Below are positions 1-9,001 of a DNA stretch of 64,000 nucleotides, piece by piece. The first letter of the stretch is position 1. Every line of letters starts with the position of its first letter. Origin of the DNA: an uncultured Alistipes sp. (GTDB taxonomy: Bacteria > Bacteroidota > Bacteroidia > Bacteroidales > Rikenellaceae). Made by a program: the position numbers and the translations under genes. The notes below the pieces were generated by a model, which was not told where the DNA came from, searched no databases, and saw only the letters and a list, made by a program, of their open reading frames with translations. The stretch covers positions 1 through 64,000 of the forward strand of contig USCH01000004.1 in the NCBI GenBank assembly GCA_900553175.1, written 5' to 3'.

Positions 1-615
<615 letters not shown>

Positions 616-635
616 CAGCGATCCGCTCCATATGG

Positions 636-675
636 AAAAGAGGACTGCCCCGCAAGGGTCGGTCCTCTTTTTTTT
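636..675 (+). terminator. Intrinsic terminator after gap
   Basis: A 10-bp perfect stem (636-645 with 662-671) is followed by an eight-T run, 20 bases after the gap stop codon. Confidence 0.9.
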
Positions 676-718
676 GAGGGGCGAATTTCCAGCGGGCAGA
701 TCGGAACGGGCCCGATCG

Positions 719-754
719 GAAACGGCGCATCCGTCGAATCGGATGCGCCGTTTC
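719..754 (-). terminator. Terminator of the GH3 gene
   Basis: A perfect 14-bp inverted repeat (720-733 with 740-753) with a 6-nt loop sits just past the stop codon of the minus-strand beta-glucosidase. Only a short T run follows on the minus strand. Confidence 0.7.
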
Positions 755-785
755 GGTTTCGGCGGCAGTCTGCCCGGAAGCCGGT

Positions 786-3254
786 TTACCGGCTGCCGAG
801 GCGAATGGTCTTTTGCAGCGGCAGATCGCGCGACGAGGCGCCGACCGATACGATGAATTCGCCCTCTTCGAGCACGAAGGCGTGGCGGCCCGAATCCCAG
901 TAGGTGAACGCCGAGGGGTCGAGTGCGACGGCGACCCGCCGCCTCTCGCCGGGTTGCAGATAGACTTTTTCGTATCCTTTCAGCTCCTTTTCGGGACGGG
1001 GAACGCGTGACGAGGGGTCGCCCACGTAGACCTGGGCCACCTCGGCTCCGGCCCGGCTGCCCGTGTTCGTCACGTCGAACGAAACGATCCAGTTTCCCCG
1101 GCCGTCGGGTTCGGCCTTCAGGTCCGAGAATGCGAATGTCGTGTAGGAGAGCCCGTATCCGAACGGATAGCGGGGTTCGATGCCTGCCCGGTCGTATCCG
1201 CGGTAGCCGACGAAAACGCCTTCGTTGTAGCAGACGCGCCGGATGGGGCTGCCCTGGAACGGCTCCACGTTCACCCGGTAGTTTCCGTAGGTCGGATTCT
1301 CTTCGGCGCGGCGTTCGATGGTGATCGGCAGACGCCCCGAAGGGTTCACCTTGCCCGTGAGAATGTCGGCGACGGCCTCTCCGCCCGCCTGTCCCGCGTA
1401 CCACACGTGGAGGATCGCCCGCACCTTGTCCGCCACGGGCTCGAAGTCGATGCCTCCGCCCGCATGCACCACCAGGATGAGGTTGGGGTTGACCCGGGCC
1501 GTCGCGGCGATTTCATCGATCTGCGCCTGCGGCAGTTCGAACGTGCGGTCGCCGTTCTCGCTTTCGGACAGGTTGTTGAATCCCGCGCAGTAGATCACGG
1601 CGTCGGCCTGTTCGACGGCCCGCGCATACTCTTCGGGCGAGTAGGTGCCGTAGGTCAGCGATACGCTGGCCGTGCTCGAACTGTCGTAGTATTCCAGCCG
1701 CAGGTCGTAGCTTCGGCCCTCCTCGGCGAGGAGGTCGTAACTCTTGCTCGTCTCGCTGTGGTCGCCCCAGTGTTCGAGCACTTCGTTTCCGTCGATGAAG
1801 AGCCGGTAGCCGTCGTCGCCGCTCACGCGCAGCTCGACCCATTGCGTCCGGGGCGAACGGAGCGTCCCCGTCCAGCGGATCGAAAAGCGGTCGGCGGGAA
1901 GCCCCTCCGCGGGAATGCCCTGCCAAAGGAAGTCGATCCGCGCGTCGTTGCGCACGACGGCCGGTGCGCCTCCGAACTCCATGTCGGCGAAGTATTCGCC
2001 GCGCAGTCCGGGCTGCCCGTCGGGCGTGCGGAAAAGACGCGACGAGGCCAGATCGTGCCGGCGCTCGGGAACGAGCATCCGCGAACGGATCCGCTTGTCG
2101 GCCTGCTGCATGCCCCGGCCGACCGATATGTCGTCGAAAGGCGTCACCTCGCCGCTGCCGCCGCCTTTGGGCACCACGCCCGCATTGGGGCCCATGACCA
2201 CCACGCTGCGCACTTCGGGCGAGAAGGGCAGGATGCCGTCGTTCTCGAGCAGCACGGCGGCTCCGCGCGCCACTTCGAGTGCCACGGCCTCCGATTCGGG
2301 ATCGCATTCGGGAATCGAGGCGTCGCGCTGCTCGCGGTCGAGGAATCCGAAGGCGCTCAGCGTCTGGATGATGTGGCGGCATTTCTCGTCGATCGCCGCC
2401 TGGGTCACCGTTCCCGCCTCCAGCGCCCGGCGCAGGTTGTCGGGGCTCATGAAGCGTCCGTAAGGCATTTCGAGGTCGAGGCCCGCGTTGGCGGCGCCGA
2501 CGGTCGAGTAGGTCGACGCCCAGTCCGAGACGAAGATTCCGTCGAAGCCCCACATGCCGCGCAGGACATCCTGAATGAGGTATTCGTTTTCGGTGGTGTG
2601 CACGCAGTTGAGCATGTTGTAGCTCGACATCACGGCCCCCACGTTCGCCCGCTGCACCGCCTTGCGGAAGGTGGGCAGGTAGATTTCATGCAGCGTCCGT
2701 TCGTCGATGTCCGACGAGACGTGGTGCCGGTCGTACTCCTGGTTGTTGCCGCAGAAGTGCTTGATGGTGGCCATCACCCCCTCGGACTGCATGCCCTCGA
2801 TATACTCCGCGGCGGTTTCCGAGGCCAGATAGGGGTCTTCGCCGTAGTATTCGAAGTTGCGGCCGCACAGGGGCGAACGGTAGATGTTCACCCCGGGGCC
2901 CAGCATGATGTGGATGCCGCGCGCACGGGCATCGCGGCCCAGCGAACGGCCGTAGGCGCGGGCGAGCGTGCGGTCCCAGGTGGCGGCCAGGGCGATGCCG
3001 CTGGGATAGAGCGTACTGCGTGTTTCGTTGCGTACGCCCTGCGGGCCGTCGGCCATGCGGATGGCCGGAAGCCCCAGCCGCGGAATGGCCCGGATGAAGA
3101 ATCCGTCGCAGCCGCCCACGTAGGCCAGTTTTTCGTCGAGTGTCATGCGCTCGACCAGATCGGCGGCGCGGGCCTTGTCTTCGGGGGTGATCCGCTGGGC
3201 GGCGGCCGGGAGTGCGGCCGCGGTCAGAAGCAGCGAAAAGAGCAGTTTTTTCAT
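786..3254 (-). CDS. Glycoside hydrolase family 3 beta-glucosidase with PA14 insert
   Basis: An 822-aa secreted glycosidase, probably periplasmic. The signal peptide (MKKLLFSLLLTAAALPAAAQ) is followed by a GH3 catalytic domain (about 25-330) with the nucleophile motif VSDWAS near residue 242. Next come the GH3 C-terminal domain, which holds an inserted PA14-like sugar-binding module (about 415-545, beginning GLRGEYFADMEF), and a C-terminal fibronectin-III-like domain. PA14-containing GH3 enzymes hydrolyse beta-glucosides or xylosides from plant or host glycans. The exact substrate cannot be read from sequence. No SusC/D genes adjoin it, so it is not in a visible polysaccharide utilisation locus. 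Confidence 0.93.
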   Translation of the reverse strand: MKKLLFSLLLTAAALPAAAQRITPEDKARAADLVERMTLDEKLAYVGGCDGFFIRAIPRLGLPAIRMADGPQGVRNETRSTLYPSGIALAATWDRTLARAYGRSLGRDARARGIHIMLGPGVNIYRSPLCGRNFEYYGEDPYLASETAAEYIEGMQSEGVMATIKHFCGNNQEYDRHHVSSDIDERTLHEIYLPTFRKAVQRANVGAVMSSYNMLNCVHTTENEYLIQDVLRGMWGFDGIFVSDWASTYSTVGAANAGLDLEMPYGRFMSPDNLRRALEAGTVTQAAIDEKCRHIIQTLSAFGFLDREQRDASIPECDPESEAVALEVARGAAVLLENDGILPFSPEVRSVVVMGPNAGVVPKGGGSGEVTPFDDISVGRGMQQADKRIRSRMLVPERRHDLASSRLFRTPDGQPGLRGEYFADMEFGGAPAVVRNDARIDFLWQGIPAEGLPADRFSIRWTGTLRSPRTQWVELRVSGDDGYRLFIDGNEVLEHWGDHSETSKSYDLLAEEGRSYDLRLEYYDSSSTASVSLTYGTYSPEEYARAVEQADAVIYCAGFNNLSESENGDRTFELPQAQIDEIAATARVNPNLILVVHAGGGIDFEPVADKVRAILHVWYAGQAGGEAVADILTGKVNPSGRLPITIERRAEENPTYGNYRVNVEPFQGSPIRRVCYNEGVFVGYRGYDRAGIEPRYPFGYGLSYTTFAFSDLKAEPDGRGNWIVSFDVTNTGSRAGAEVAQVYVGDPSSRVPRPEKELKGYEKVYLQPGERRRVAVALDPSAFTYWDSGRHAFVLEEGEFIVSVGASSRDLPLQKTIRLGSR

Positions 3255-3370
3255 CGCAGGGGAATTTGGGGAGTCTCTTTTGATTCCAAGATAGTTCGTT
3301 TTGTCCGAATCGGGTGTGAAAAACTGACTCCGGAGTGTGGTTTTTTGATCTTTTGCGACATGCTCGCGCG

Positions 3371-3407
3371 AAAAAAACCGGAGAGCGCCCTTGCGGGAAC
3401 TCTCCGG
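3371..3407 (-). terminator. Terminator of eno
   Basis: On the minus strand a CCGGAGAG...CTCTCCGG stem is followed by seven Ts (bases 3371-3377 are A on the plus strand), 40 bases beyond the eno stop. Confidence 0.9.
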
Positions 3408-3446
3408 TATCTTCCGGACGGGAATCGCCCCGTCCTCTTCGGCGGA

Positions 3447-4745
<1,299 letters not shown>

Positions 4746-4784
4746 TTAATTATGGTTTTGAACGTGAATCCGTTTTTTCGGAGG

Positions 4785-4792
4785 CGAAGATA
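4785..4792 (-). promoter_or_regulatory. Possible -7 element of eno
   Basis: The minus strand reads TATCTTCG, one base off TAnnTTTG, 52 bases upstream of the eno start. No good -33 partner is seen. The rest of 4734-4960 shows no gene. Confidence 0.35.
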
Positions 4793-4967
4793 CGAAAAAT
4801 TTGCGAATCGAGAGTGCGTGCGCCTCCGAATTTTTCCTGCTCCGCCTGCCGCGCATGGAGCCATCTTAAAGGAATAAAACGAATGGGTCAATATTGATTT
4901 TCAGCGAAATTTATTCGAAATTTGCGGCAGCAATACCCCGGAGCGCTGGCTTTTGCAAAACATTTTC

Positions 4968-4975
4968 TATCTTTG
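4968..4975 (+). promoter_or_regulatory. Bacteroidota -7 element (TATCTTTG)
   Basis: A perfect TAnnTTTG match starting the small-RNA-like element at about 4982. It lies 220 bases ahead of the next ORF, too far for a typical leader in this window. Confidence 0.75.
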
Positions 4976-4981
4976 TCGTGC

Positions 4982-5144
4982 CGCTCGTGCGGCGAGAAGA
5001 CATATTGATGAAAGTGTTTCGCTTGTATCGGCATGCGGATTGTTCGCGATCCCATGTTGTACAGGTGTGGGGTATTGTTTATTTGTCCTAAGGTATTCCA
5101 GAACCTCCCGTCAGATAAACGAATCGGCTCCACACTTTCTTTTT
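4982..5144 (+). ncRNA. Probable small RNA, element A
   Basis: A 460-bp gap between eno and the barrel gene holds no convincing protein gene. Transcription from 4968-4975 would give about 163 nt that open with a GCCGC-tcgt-GCGGC-type hairpin. The 3' end has the pairing GTGTGGGG (5065-5072) with CTCCACAC (5128-5135, one G-U), followed by a T-rich tract. The element shares ordered blocks with 34894-35099: AGACAT-TTGAT, ATCGGC, and a CCA(g/a)-ACCTC block. A 27-codon ORF from 5008 lies inside, but nothing supports translation. It could instead be a long leader of the barrel gene. Confidence 0.6.
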
Positions 5145-5196
5145 CAGATTGGAATGGCGTCCCCGGAGCCCGGATGCCGGAAAACTCAAATTTCAT

Positions 5197-5916
5197 ATGA
5201 AGAAACTGCTTGTTATGGCAGTCGTCGCGCTCCTCGGTGCGGGTGCGGCGCAGGGACAGGAGATCCGCGACATGTTCGGCAAGGACCGGAAAGGCGAAAT
5301 CGCCTGCGGTGTCCGCGCGGGTCTGAACATTTCCAGCCTCAAGGGCGAATGGGCGCCCGACCGGAGCCTCGACTACAAGTCGCGGGCCGGCTTCCAGATC
5401 GGTGCGGTGGTCGACCTGCCCGTTTTCAACGGCTTCTACGTGCAGCCCGGGCTCTCGTTCACCACGCGCGGCGCGCGCAAGAAGGTGACCGAGGAGGGCG
5501 AGACCGAGACGACCAAACTCCAGCCCTTCTACCTGCAGATTCCGGTGCTGGCGTCGTTCCGCGCCGAAGTGAGCCGTTCGGTCAACGTGCAGGTCAATGT
5601 CGGCCCTCATCTGGCCATCGGTCTGGGCGGCAAGGAGAAATGGGAGTACAGCTACGACGGAGAGACCGAAAAGGGCGACGTGCCTTTCTTCGGCAAGAGC
5701 AAGGAGGGCGAGAACGGCGAACGGTTCGGCGCCAAACGCTTCGACTTCGGCCTCTCGTTCGGCGCGGGCGTGACGATCAGGAAACACTATTACGTGGGCA
5801 TCCAGTACGACCTGGGGCTGGTCAACATGGCCATTCACGACGACGAGTTCGCCTACTCCGACAAGACGAAGTTCCGCAACGGCAATTTCGCCGTCCAGCT
5901 GGGTTATAATTTCTGA
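5197..5916 (+). CDS. Outer-membrane beta-barrel protein (PorT/OMP_b-brl-like)
   Basis: A 239-aa protein with a signal peptide MKKLLVMAVVALLGAGAAQG, then amphipathic strands and a C-terminal aromatic (ending QLGYNF), as expected of a small barrel inserted by BamA. Core features include GVRAGLNISSL and FYVQPGLSFTTRGARKK. I start it at the ATG giving the signal peptide; an in-frame ATG at 5149 would add 16 residues and spoil it. Specific function is unknown. A lipocalin-like lipoprotein follows after 97 bases, an arrangement repeated at 36457-38001. Confidence 0.82.
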   Translation: MKKLLVMAVVALLGAGAAQGQEIRDMFGKDRKGEIACGVRAGLNISSLKGEWAPDRSLDYKSRAGFQIGAVVDLPVFNGFYVQPGLSFTTRGARKKVTEEGETETTKLQPFYLQIPVLASFRAEVSRSVNVQVNVGPHLAIGLGGKEKWEYSYDGETEKGDVPFFGKSKEGENGERFGAKRFDFGLSFGAGVTIRKHYYVGIQYDLGLVNMAIHDDEFAYSDKTKFRNGNFAVQLGYNF

Positions 5917-6013
5917 TTTTCCGCTGCAGGCACCGGTGCGTGAGCGGGGGCGGAGCGGATTCGCTGCAGCTCCTCGGCGCACCGGCTGCCGCGGTCCGGA
6001 CCGAAAAATCGCT

Positions 6014-6445
6014 ATGAAAAGACAATTCGCATTTTTTTGCTGCGCACTGCTGCTGTGCGCTTTTACGGGCTGCGACAAGGAGGACGAGTCTTCCTCGGCG
6101 GATGCTTCGCTGCTTGTCGGAAGGTGGGAGTGTTACAAGGATTACGACGGTGAAGACGACTGTTGGGACTATGAGTACGGCGAGGGCTCCGACGTCTGTC
6201 GTTATGAGTTCCGGGCCGACGGAACGGGAGCCTATCGTTTCGACGATCTGGTCGATCGGTGGGTCCGGTTTACGTATGCTCTTTCCGGAAATGTGCTCAC
6301 CATCGTCAACGAAAAGGAACCCGATTACGAGGAGCGTATCCGCATCGAGAGGCTGACTTCGTCCGAGCTGGTGCTCGCCTATGATTATGAGGGCGAGGAT
6401 GGCCGGAACTGTACGGATCTGGAATATTTCAGACGGATGCCTTGA
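6014..6445 (+). CDS. Lipocalin-like lipoprotein
   Basis: A 143-aa lipoprotein: the signal peptide ends in the lipobox FTGC (Cys about 20) followed by an acidic stretch (DKEDESSS) that may help surface export in Bacteroidota. The body has the pattern LLVGRWECYKD ... YEFRADGTGAYRF ... LTIV ... LVLAYDYEG, resembling small lipocalin-like (DUF5004/DUF4923-type) domains. It lacks enzyme motifs. It is probably co-transcribed with the preceding barrel gene and is followed by a strong terminator. It resembles each half of the duplicated lipoprotein at 37255. Confidence 0.75.
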   Translation: MKRQFAFFCCALLLCAFTGCDKEDESSSADASLLVGRWECYKDYDGEDDCWDYEYGEGSDVCRYEFRADGTGAYRFDDLVDRWVRFTYALSGNVLTIVNEKEPDYEERIRIERLTSSELVLAYDYEGEDGRNCTDLEYFRRMP

Positions 6446-6456
6446 GTGCGCTTGTT

Positions 6457-6503
6457 TGCGCAAAAGAGGAGGAGGCGGAATTTCCGCCGCCGCCTCTTTT
6501 GCG
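6457..6503. terminator. Bidirectional terminator
   Basis: GCAAAAGAGG and CCTCTTTTGC arms flank a GC-rich stem, giving T runs on both strands between the convergent lipoprotein and AraC genes. Confidence 0.8.
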
Positions 6504-6664
6504 TATTTGCGGTGAATGCGTTCCTGTGCTGCTGAACGATCCGCCCCTCTTTCGAAAATCGTGGAGCTTCTTGAGCGTCCGGAGCCGAGGTGCGGACGGG
6601 GCGGATTTTGCGGATGAGGTGCTTTCGGCCGCCGTTCATATCCGGCCCGGCGGCGGCTCCGGAT

Positions 6665-7615
6665 TCACTCGGACGGTGCAGACCCCCCCCCTTCGGCATT
6701 GAGGTCCGCCAGCTTGTATTGCGAGGGCGACATGCCCGTATTCCGCTTGAAGTAGCTGCCGAAAAACGACTGGTTGGGGAAGTTGAGGAAGTAGGCGATC
6801 TCCTGAACGCTCATGTTCGAGTATTTGAGCAGCATCTTGGCCTCCAGCACCACGTAGTTGTCGATCCACTCCGATACGGAGCGGTGGCTCAGCCGTTTGA
6901 TCAGCGTGGTGAGGTATTTGGGCGTGATGCAGAGCTGCCGGGCATAGAATCCGACGCTCCGCTCCTCCTTGTAGTGTTCGCTGAGCAGCAGCATGAATTT
7001 GCGGAAATACTCTTCGGCCCGGCTTTGCAGCGGGGCCGACAGCTCGGGATGGCTCTCCTGATAGCCGGAGAGGATGTTGCCCACCTTGTAAAGCATGGCC
7101 CCGACCAGCTGACAGATGATTTCGCGCGAAAACCGTCCCTCGGGACTGCCGATCTCCTGCTCGATGGTGGAAATCATGGTGCGCAGCGAGCGGCTCTGGT
7201 CTTCGGTGGTTTCGATGCAGGGATGGCTGCCGAATTGCAGGATGAGCGGCATCATGTGCTTGAGGTCGAGGTTGGTGTGTTTCAACAGTTCGGTCGAGAT
7301 GATGATGACGTGCGCCTTGAAGTTCTCGTTGGAGATCAGCTGGATCATGCTCTGCGGCGCGAAGACGAACAGACTGCCCGCCTGAAGGCGGTAGTCCTGG
7401 AGGTTGATGGCGACCGTGGCTTCGCCTTCGAGGCAGATGCCGATGATCGTCGCGTCGATGCGGAGCGGCGAGCGGAACGTCTGCATCTTGGAGTGGGTCT
7501 GAGCGATCACGCACTCTTTCATCAGACCGTGCCGTTCGCGGCCCGAAAGCCGGATGAGTTCCTCGAGCGTGAAGCTCATGATCGGGTTGCCTGTCGTCGT
7601 TGCGTCTCTGTTCAT
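6665..7615 (-). CDS. AraC-family transcriptional regulator
   Basis: 316 aa. An N-terminal cupin-like sensor half (about 30-170) is followed by a C-terminal double helix-turn-helix (about 215-300) with ARQLCITPKYLTTLIKRL and the family signature IAYFLNFPNQSFFGSYFKRNTGMSPSQYK. It probably controls a nearby or metabolic target in response to a small ligand; no ligand or target can be named. The last codons include a nine-G run (6683-6691) coding Gly-Gly-Gly, so a one-base slip would change only the C-terminal tail. An alternative start at codon 13 is possible. Confidence 0.9.
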   Translation of the reverse strand: MNRDATTTGNPIMSFTLEELIRLSGRERHGLMKECVIAQTHSKMQTFRSPLRIDATIIGICLEGEATVAINLQDYRLQAGSLFVFAPQSMIQLISNENFKAHVIIISTELLKHTNLDLKHMMPLILQFGSHPCIETTEDQSRSLRTMISTIEQEIGSPEGRFSREIICQLVGAMLYKVGNILSGYQESHPELSAPLQSRAEEYFRKFMLLLSEHYKEERSVGFYARQLCITPKYLTTLIKRLSHRSVSEWIDNYVVLEAKMLLKYSNMSVQEIAYFLNFPNQSFFGSYFKRNTGMSPSQYKLADLNAEGGGSAPSE

Positions 7616-7634
7616 TGTTTCTTCGAATTTTGGA

Positions 7635-7642
7635 CAAATATA
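7635..7642 (-). promoter_or_regulatory. -7 element of the AraC gene
   Basis: The minus strand reads TATATTTG, a perfect TAnnTTTG match, 19 bases before the start codon. Confidence 0.75.
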
Positions 7643-7749
7643 GTAATTTCGGGCTGTATTTCGGTTCTTAATGTTCGAAAAAACGACTTTTCGGGTAATT
7701 TGTCGCCGTTTTTGGCGGCTCCGGCGGCGCTGCGACCGTGCCGGAAATG

Positions 7750-7783
7750 AAAAGCCCCTGCGGTCCGTACGGACGCAGGGGCG
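7750..7783 (-). terminator. Terminator of the ompH pair
   Basis: A GCCCCTGCG...CGCAGGGGC stem is followed on the minus strand by CTTTTC, 35 bases past the stop codon. Confidence 0.8.
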
Positions 7784-7816
7784 GATTTCGCCGGCGGGCG
7801 GTAGGCCGCCGACGCG

Positions 7817-8347
7817 TTATTTCGCTTCGGGCGTTTCGGTGATGCCCAGCTCGCTGCGCACCAGGGGAGCGATGTCCGTCAGCGCCGCCTCGTCGAAGTA
7901 GGCCAGCGAACCGGTCGAAATGTCGAAGACGGCCAGATAGCCGTTGGCCTGCGACACCTTGTCGATGGCGTTCTTGGCTTTTTCGATGATCGGGGCCAGC
8001 AGCTCCTGCTGTTTCTTCTGGAAGTCCTGCTGGGCGATCTGCTCGAACTCCTGGCTGCGGTTGCGCAGCTCCTGCAGCTCTTTCTCCTTGAGCTGGCGCA
8101 CGGCGTCGGAGTAGCTCTCGTAGTTCTTCTGGTAGTCGGCCAGCTTCTGGTTGAACTCCACGGTGATGGTTTCCAGATTATCCTGGAGGTCCTTGCCGTA
8201 GGCCTGCATGTTGGTGTCCATCTCTTTGGTCTCGGGCATGGCCATGATGATCTCCTGGGTGTTGATGCGGCCGAACTTCTGTGCGAACAGCTGCGATGCG
8301 CCCATCGTAAGAGCGACGGCAAGGGTTAGTTTGATAGCCTTTTTCAT
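7817..8347 (-). CDS. OmpH/Skp-family periplasmic chaperone
   Basis: 176 aa. The signal peptide (MKKAIKLTLAVALTMGASQLFAQ) precedes a typical Skp body: a short beta segment with GRINTQEIIMAMPE, a long charged coiled coil (about 45-125), and a second beta segment (YLAVFDISTGSLAYFDE). Skp holds unfolded outer-membrane proteins in the periplasm and delivers them to BamA. It is the second of two tandem paralogs and, with bamA and uppS, forms a recurring Bacteroidota cluster. Confidence 0.93.
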   Translation of the reverse strand: MKKAIKLTLAVALTMGASQLFAQKFGRINTQEIIMAMPETKEMDTNMQAYGKDLQDNLETITVEFNQKLADYQKNYESYSDAVRQLKEKELQELRNRSQEFEQIAQQDFQKKQQELLAPIIEKAKNAIDKVSQANGYLAVFDISTGSLAYFDEAALTDIAPLVRSELGITETPEAK

Positions 8348-8381
8348 AGTTGTGTTATGCGTTGAGTTTTTTTGATGTTTG

Positions 8382-8888
8382 TCATTGTTTCAGCGCGTCG
8401 ATCACCTGCTGCGTGCGGTCTGCGGCGGGGGCGGCGTAGAGCAGCGACGGATTGTTGGCCGAGTCGACGACCACGTCGGCGCCTGCCGTGCGGGCGTAGG
8501 CGTCGATGGCTGCGAAGACCTGCTTCTGGATGGGTTCGATCAGCTCGATGCGTTTTTTCATGAGCGTGCCCTCCTGTCCGAAGAGCTCCTCCTGGAACCG
8601 CGTAGCCTCCTGCTCCTTGGCCAGAATGGCGTTCTCGCGGCTCTGGCGCATCGAGGCCGAAAGCGACGGCTTCTGCACCATGTAGTTGTTGTAGAGCTCC
8701 TCGACCGCGGCGAAGCGGGCGTCGACCTGCTCCTGGTACTGGCGGGCCAGCTCGTCGAGCGATTCGATGGCCCGGTTGTAGGCGTCGATCGATTTGAACA
8801 CCTTCTCGCTGTTGACGACGATGCAGTTCTGTGCCGCCGCCGTGCCGGCCGCGAGGAGGAAAGCCGCGAAGAATAAGAGACGTTTCAT
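8382..8888 (-). CDS. OmpH/Skp-family periplasmic chaperone, paralog
   Basis: 168 aa with a signal peptide MKRLLFFAAFLLAAGTAAAQ. The ATG at 8888 is chosen because it begins the signal peptide; an upstream in-frame ATG would add 11 unsuitable residues. It has the same layout as its neighbour: IVVNSEKVFKSIDAYNRA, a long coiled coil, then ADVVVDSANNPSLLYAAP. It lies 34 bases upstream of the second copy in the same transcript. The pair is diverged, suggesting subfunctions in outer-membrane protein delivery. Confidence 0.92.
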   Translation of the reverse strand: MKRLLFFAAFLLAAGTAAAQNCIVVNSEKVFKSIDAYNRAIESLDELARQYQEQVDARFAAVEELYNNYMVQKPSLSASMRQSRENAILAKEQEATRFQEELFGQEGTLMKKRIELIEPIQKQVFAAIDAYARTAGADVVVDSANNPSLLYAAPAADRTQQVIDALKQ

Positions 8889-8953
8889 AGTTTTTCCGGT
8901 TTGAACGGGCGCTTCATGCATGGGCGAAGCGTTGCCGTGAACATTTTCGTTCC

Positions 8954-8961
8954 AAATTTAT
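8954..8961 (-). promoter_or_regulatory. -7 element ahead of the ompH pair
   Basis: The minus strand reads TAAATTTG, a perfect TAnnTTTG match in the gap between bamA and the first ompH gene, so the chaperones can be transcribed separately from bamA. Confidence 0.6.
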
Positions 8962-9001
8962 TGCCATATTCGGTTTTGCCCGGTCCGTATGCCGCGAGGG
9001 G

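Noticed and set aside
4888..6078. A 396-codon open frame on the minus strand across the small-RNA region and barrel gene.
   Set aside because: It covers a promoter, a structured element and the barrel gene antisense; nothing supports translation.
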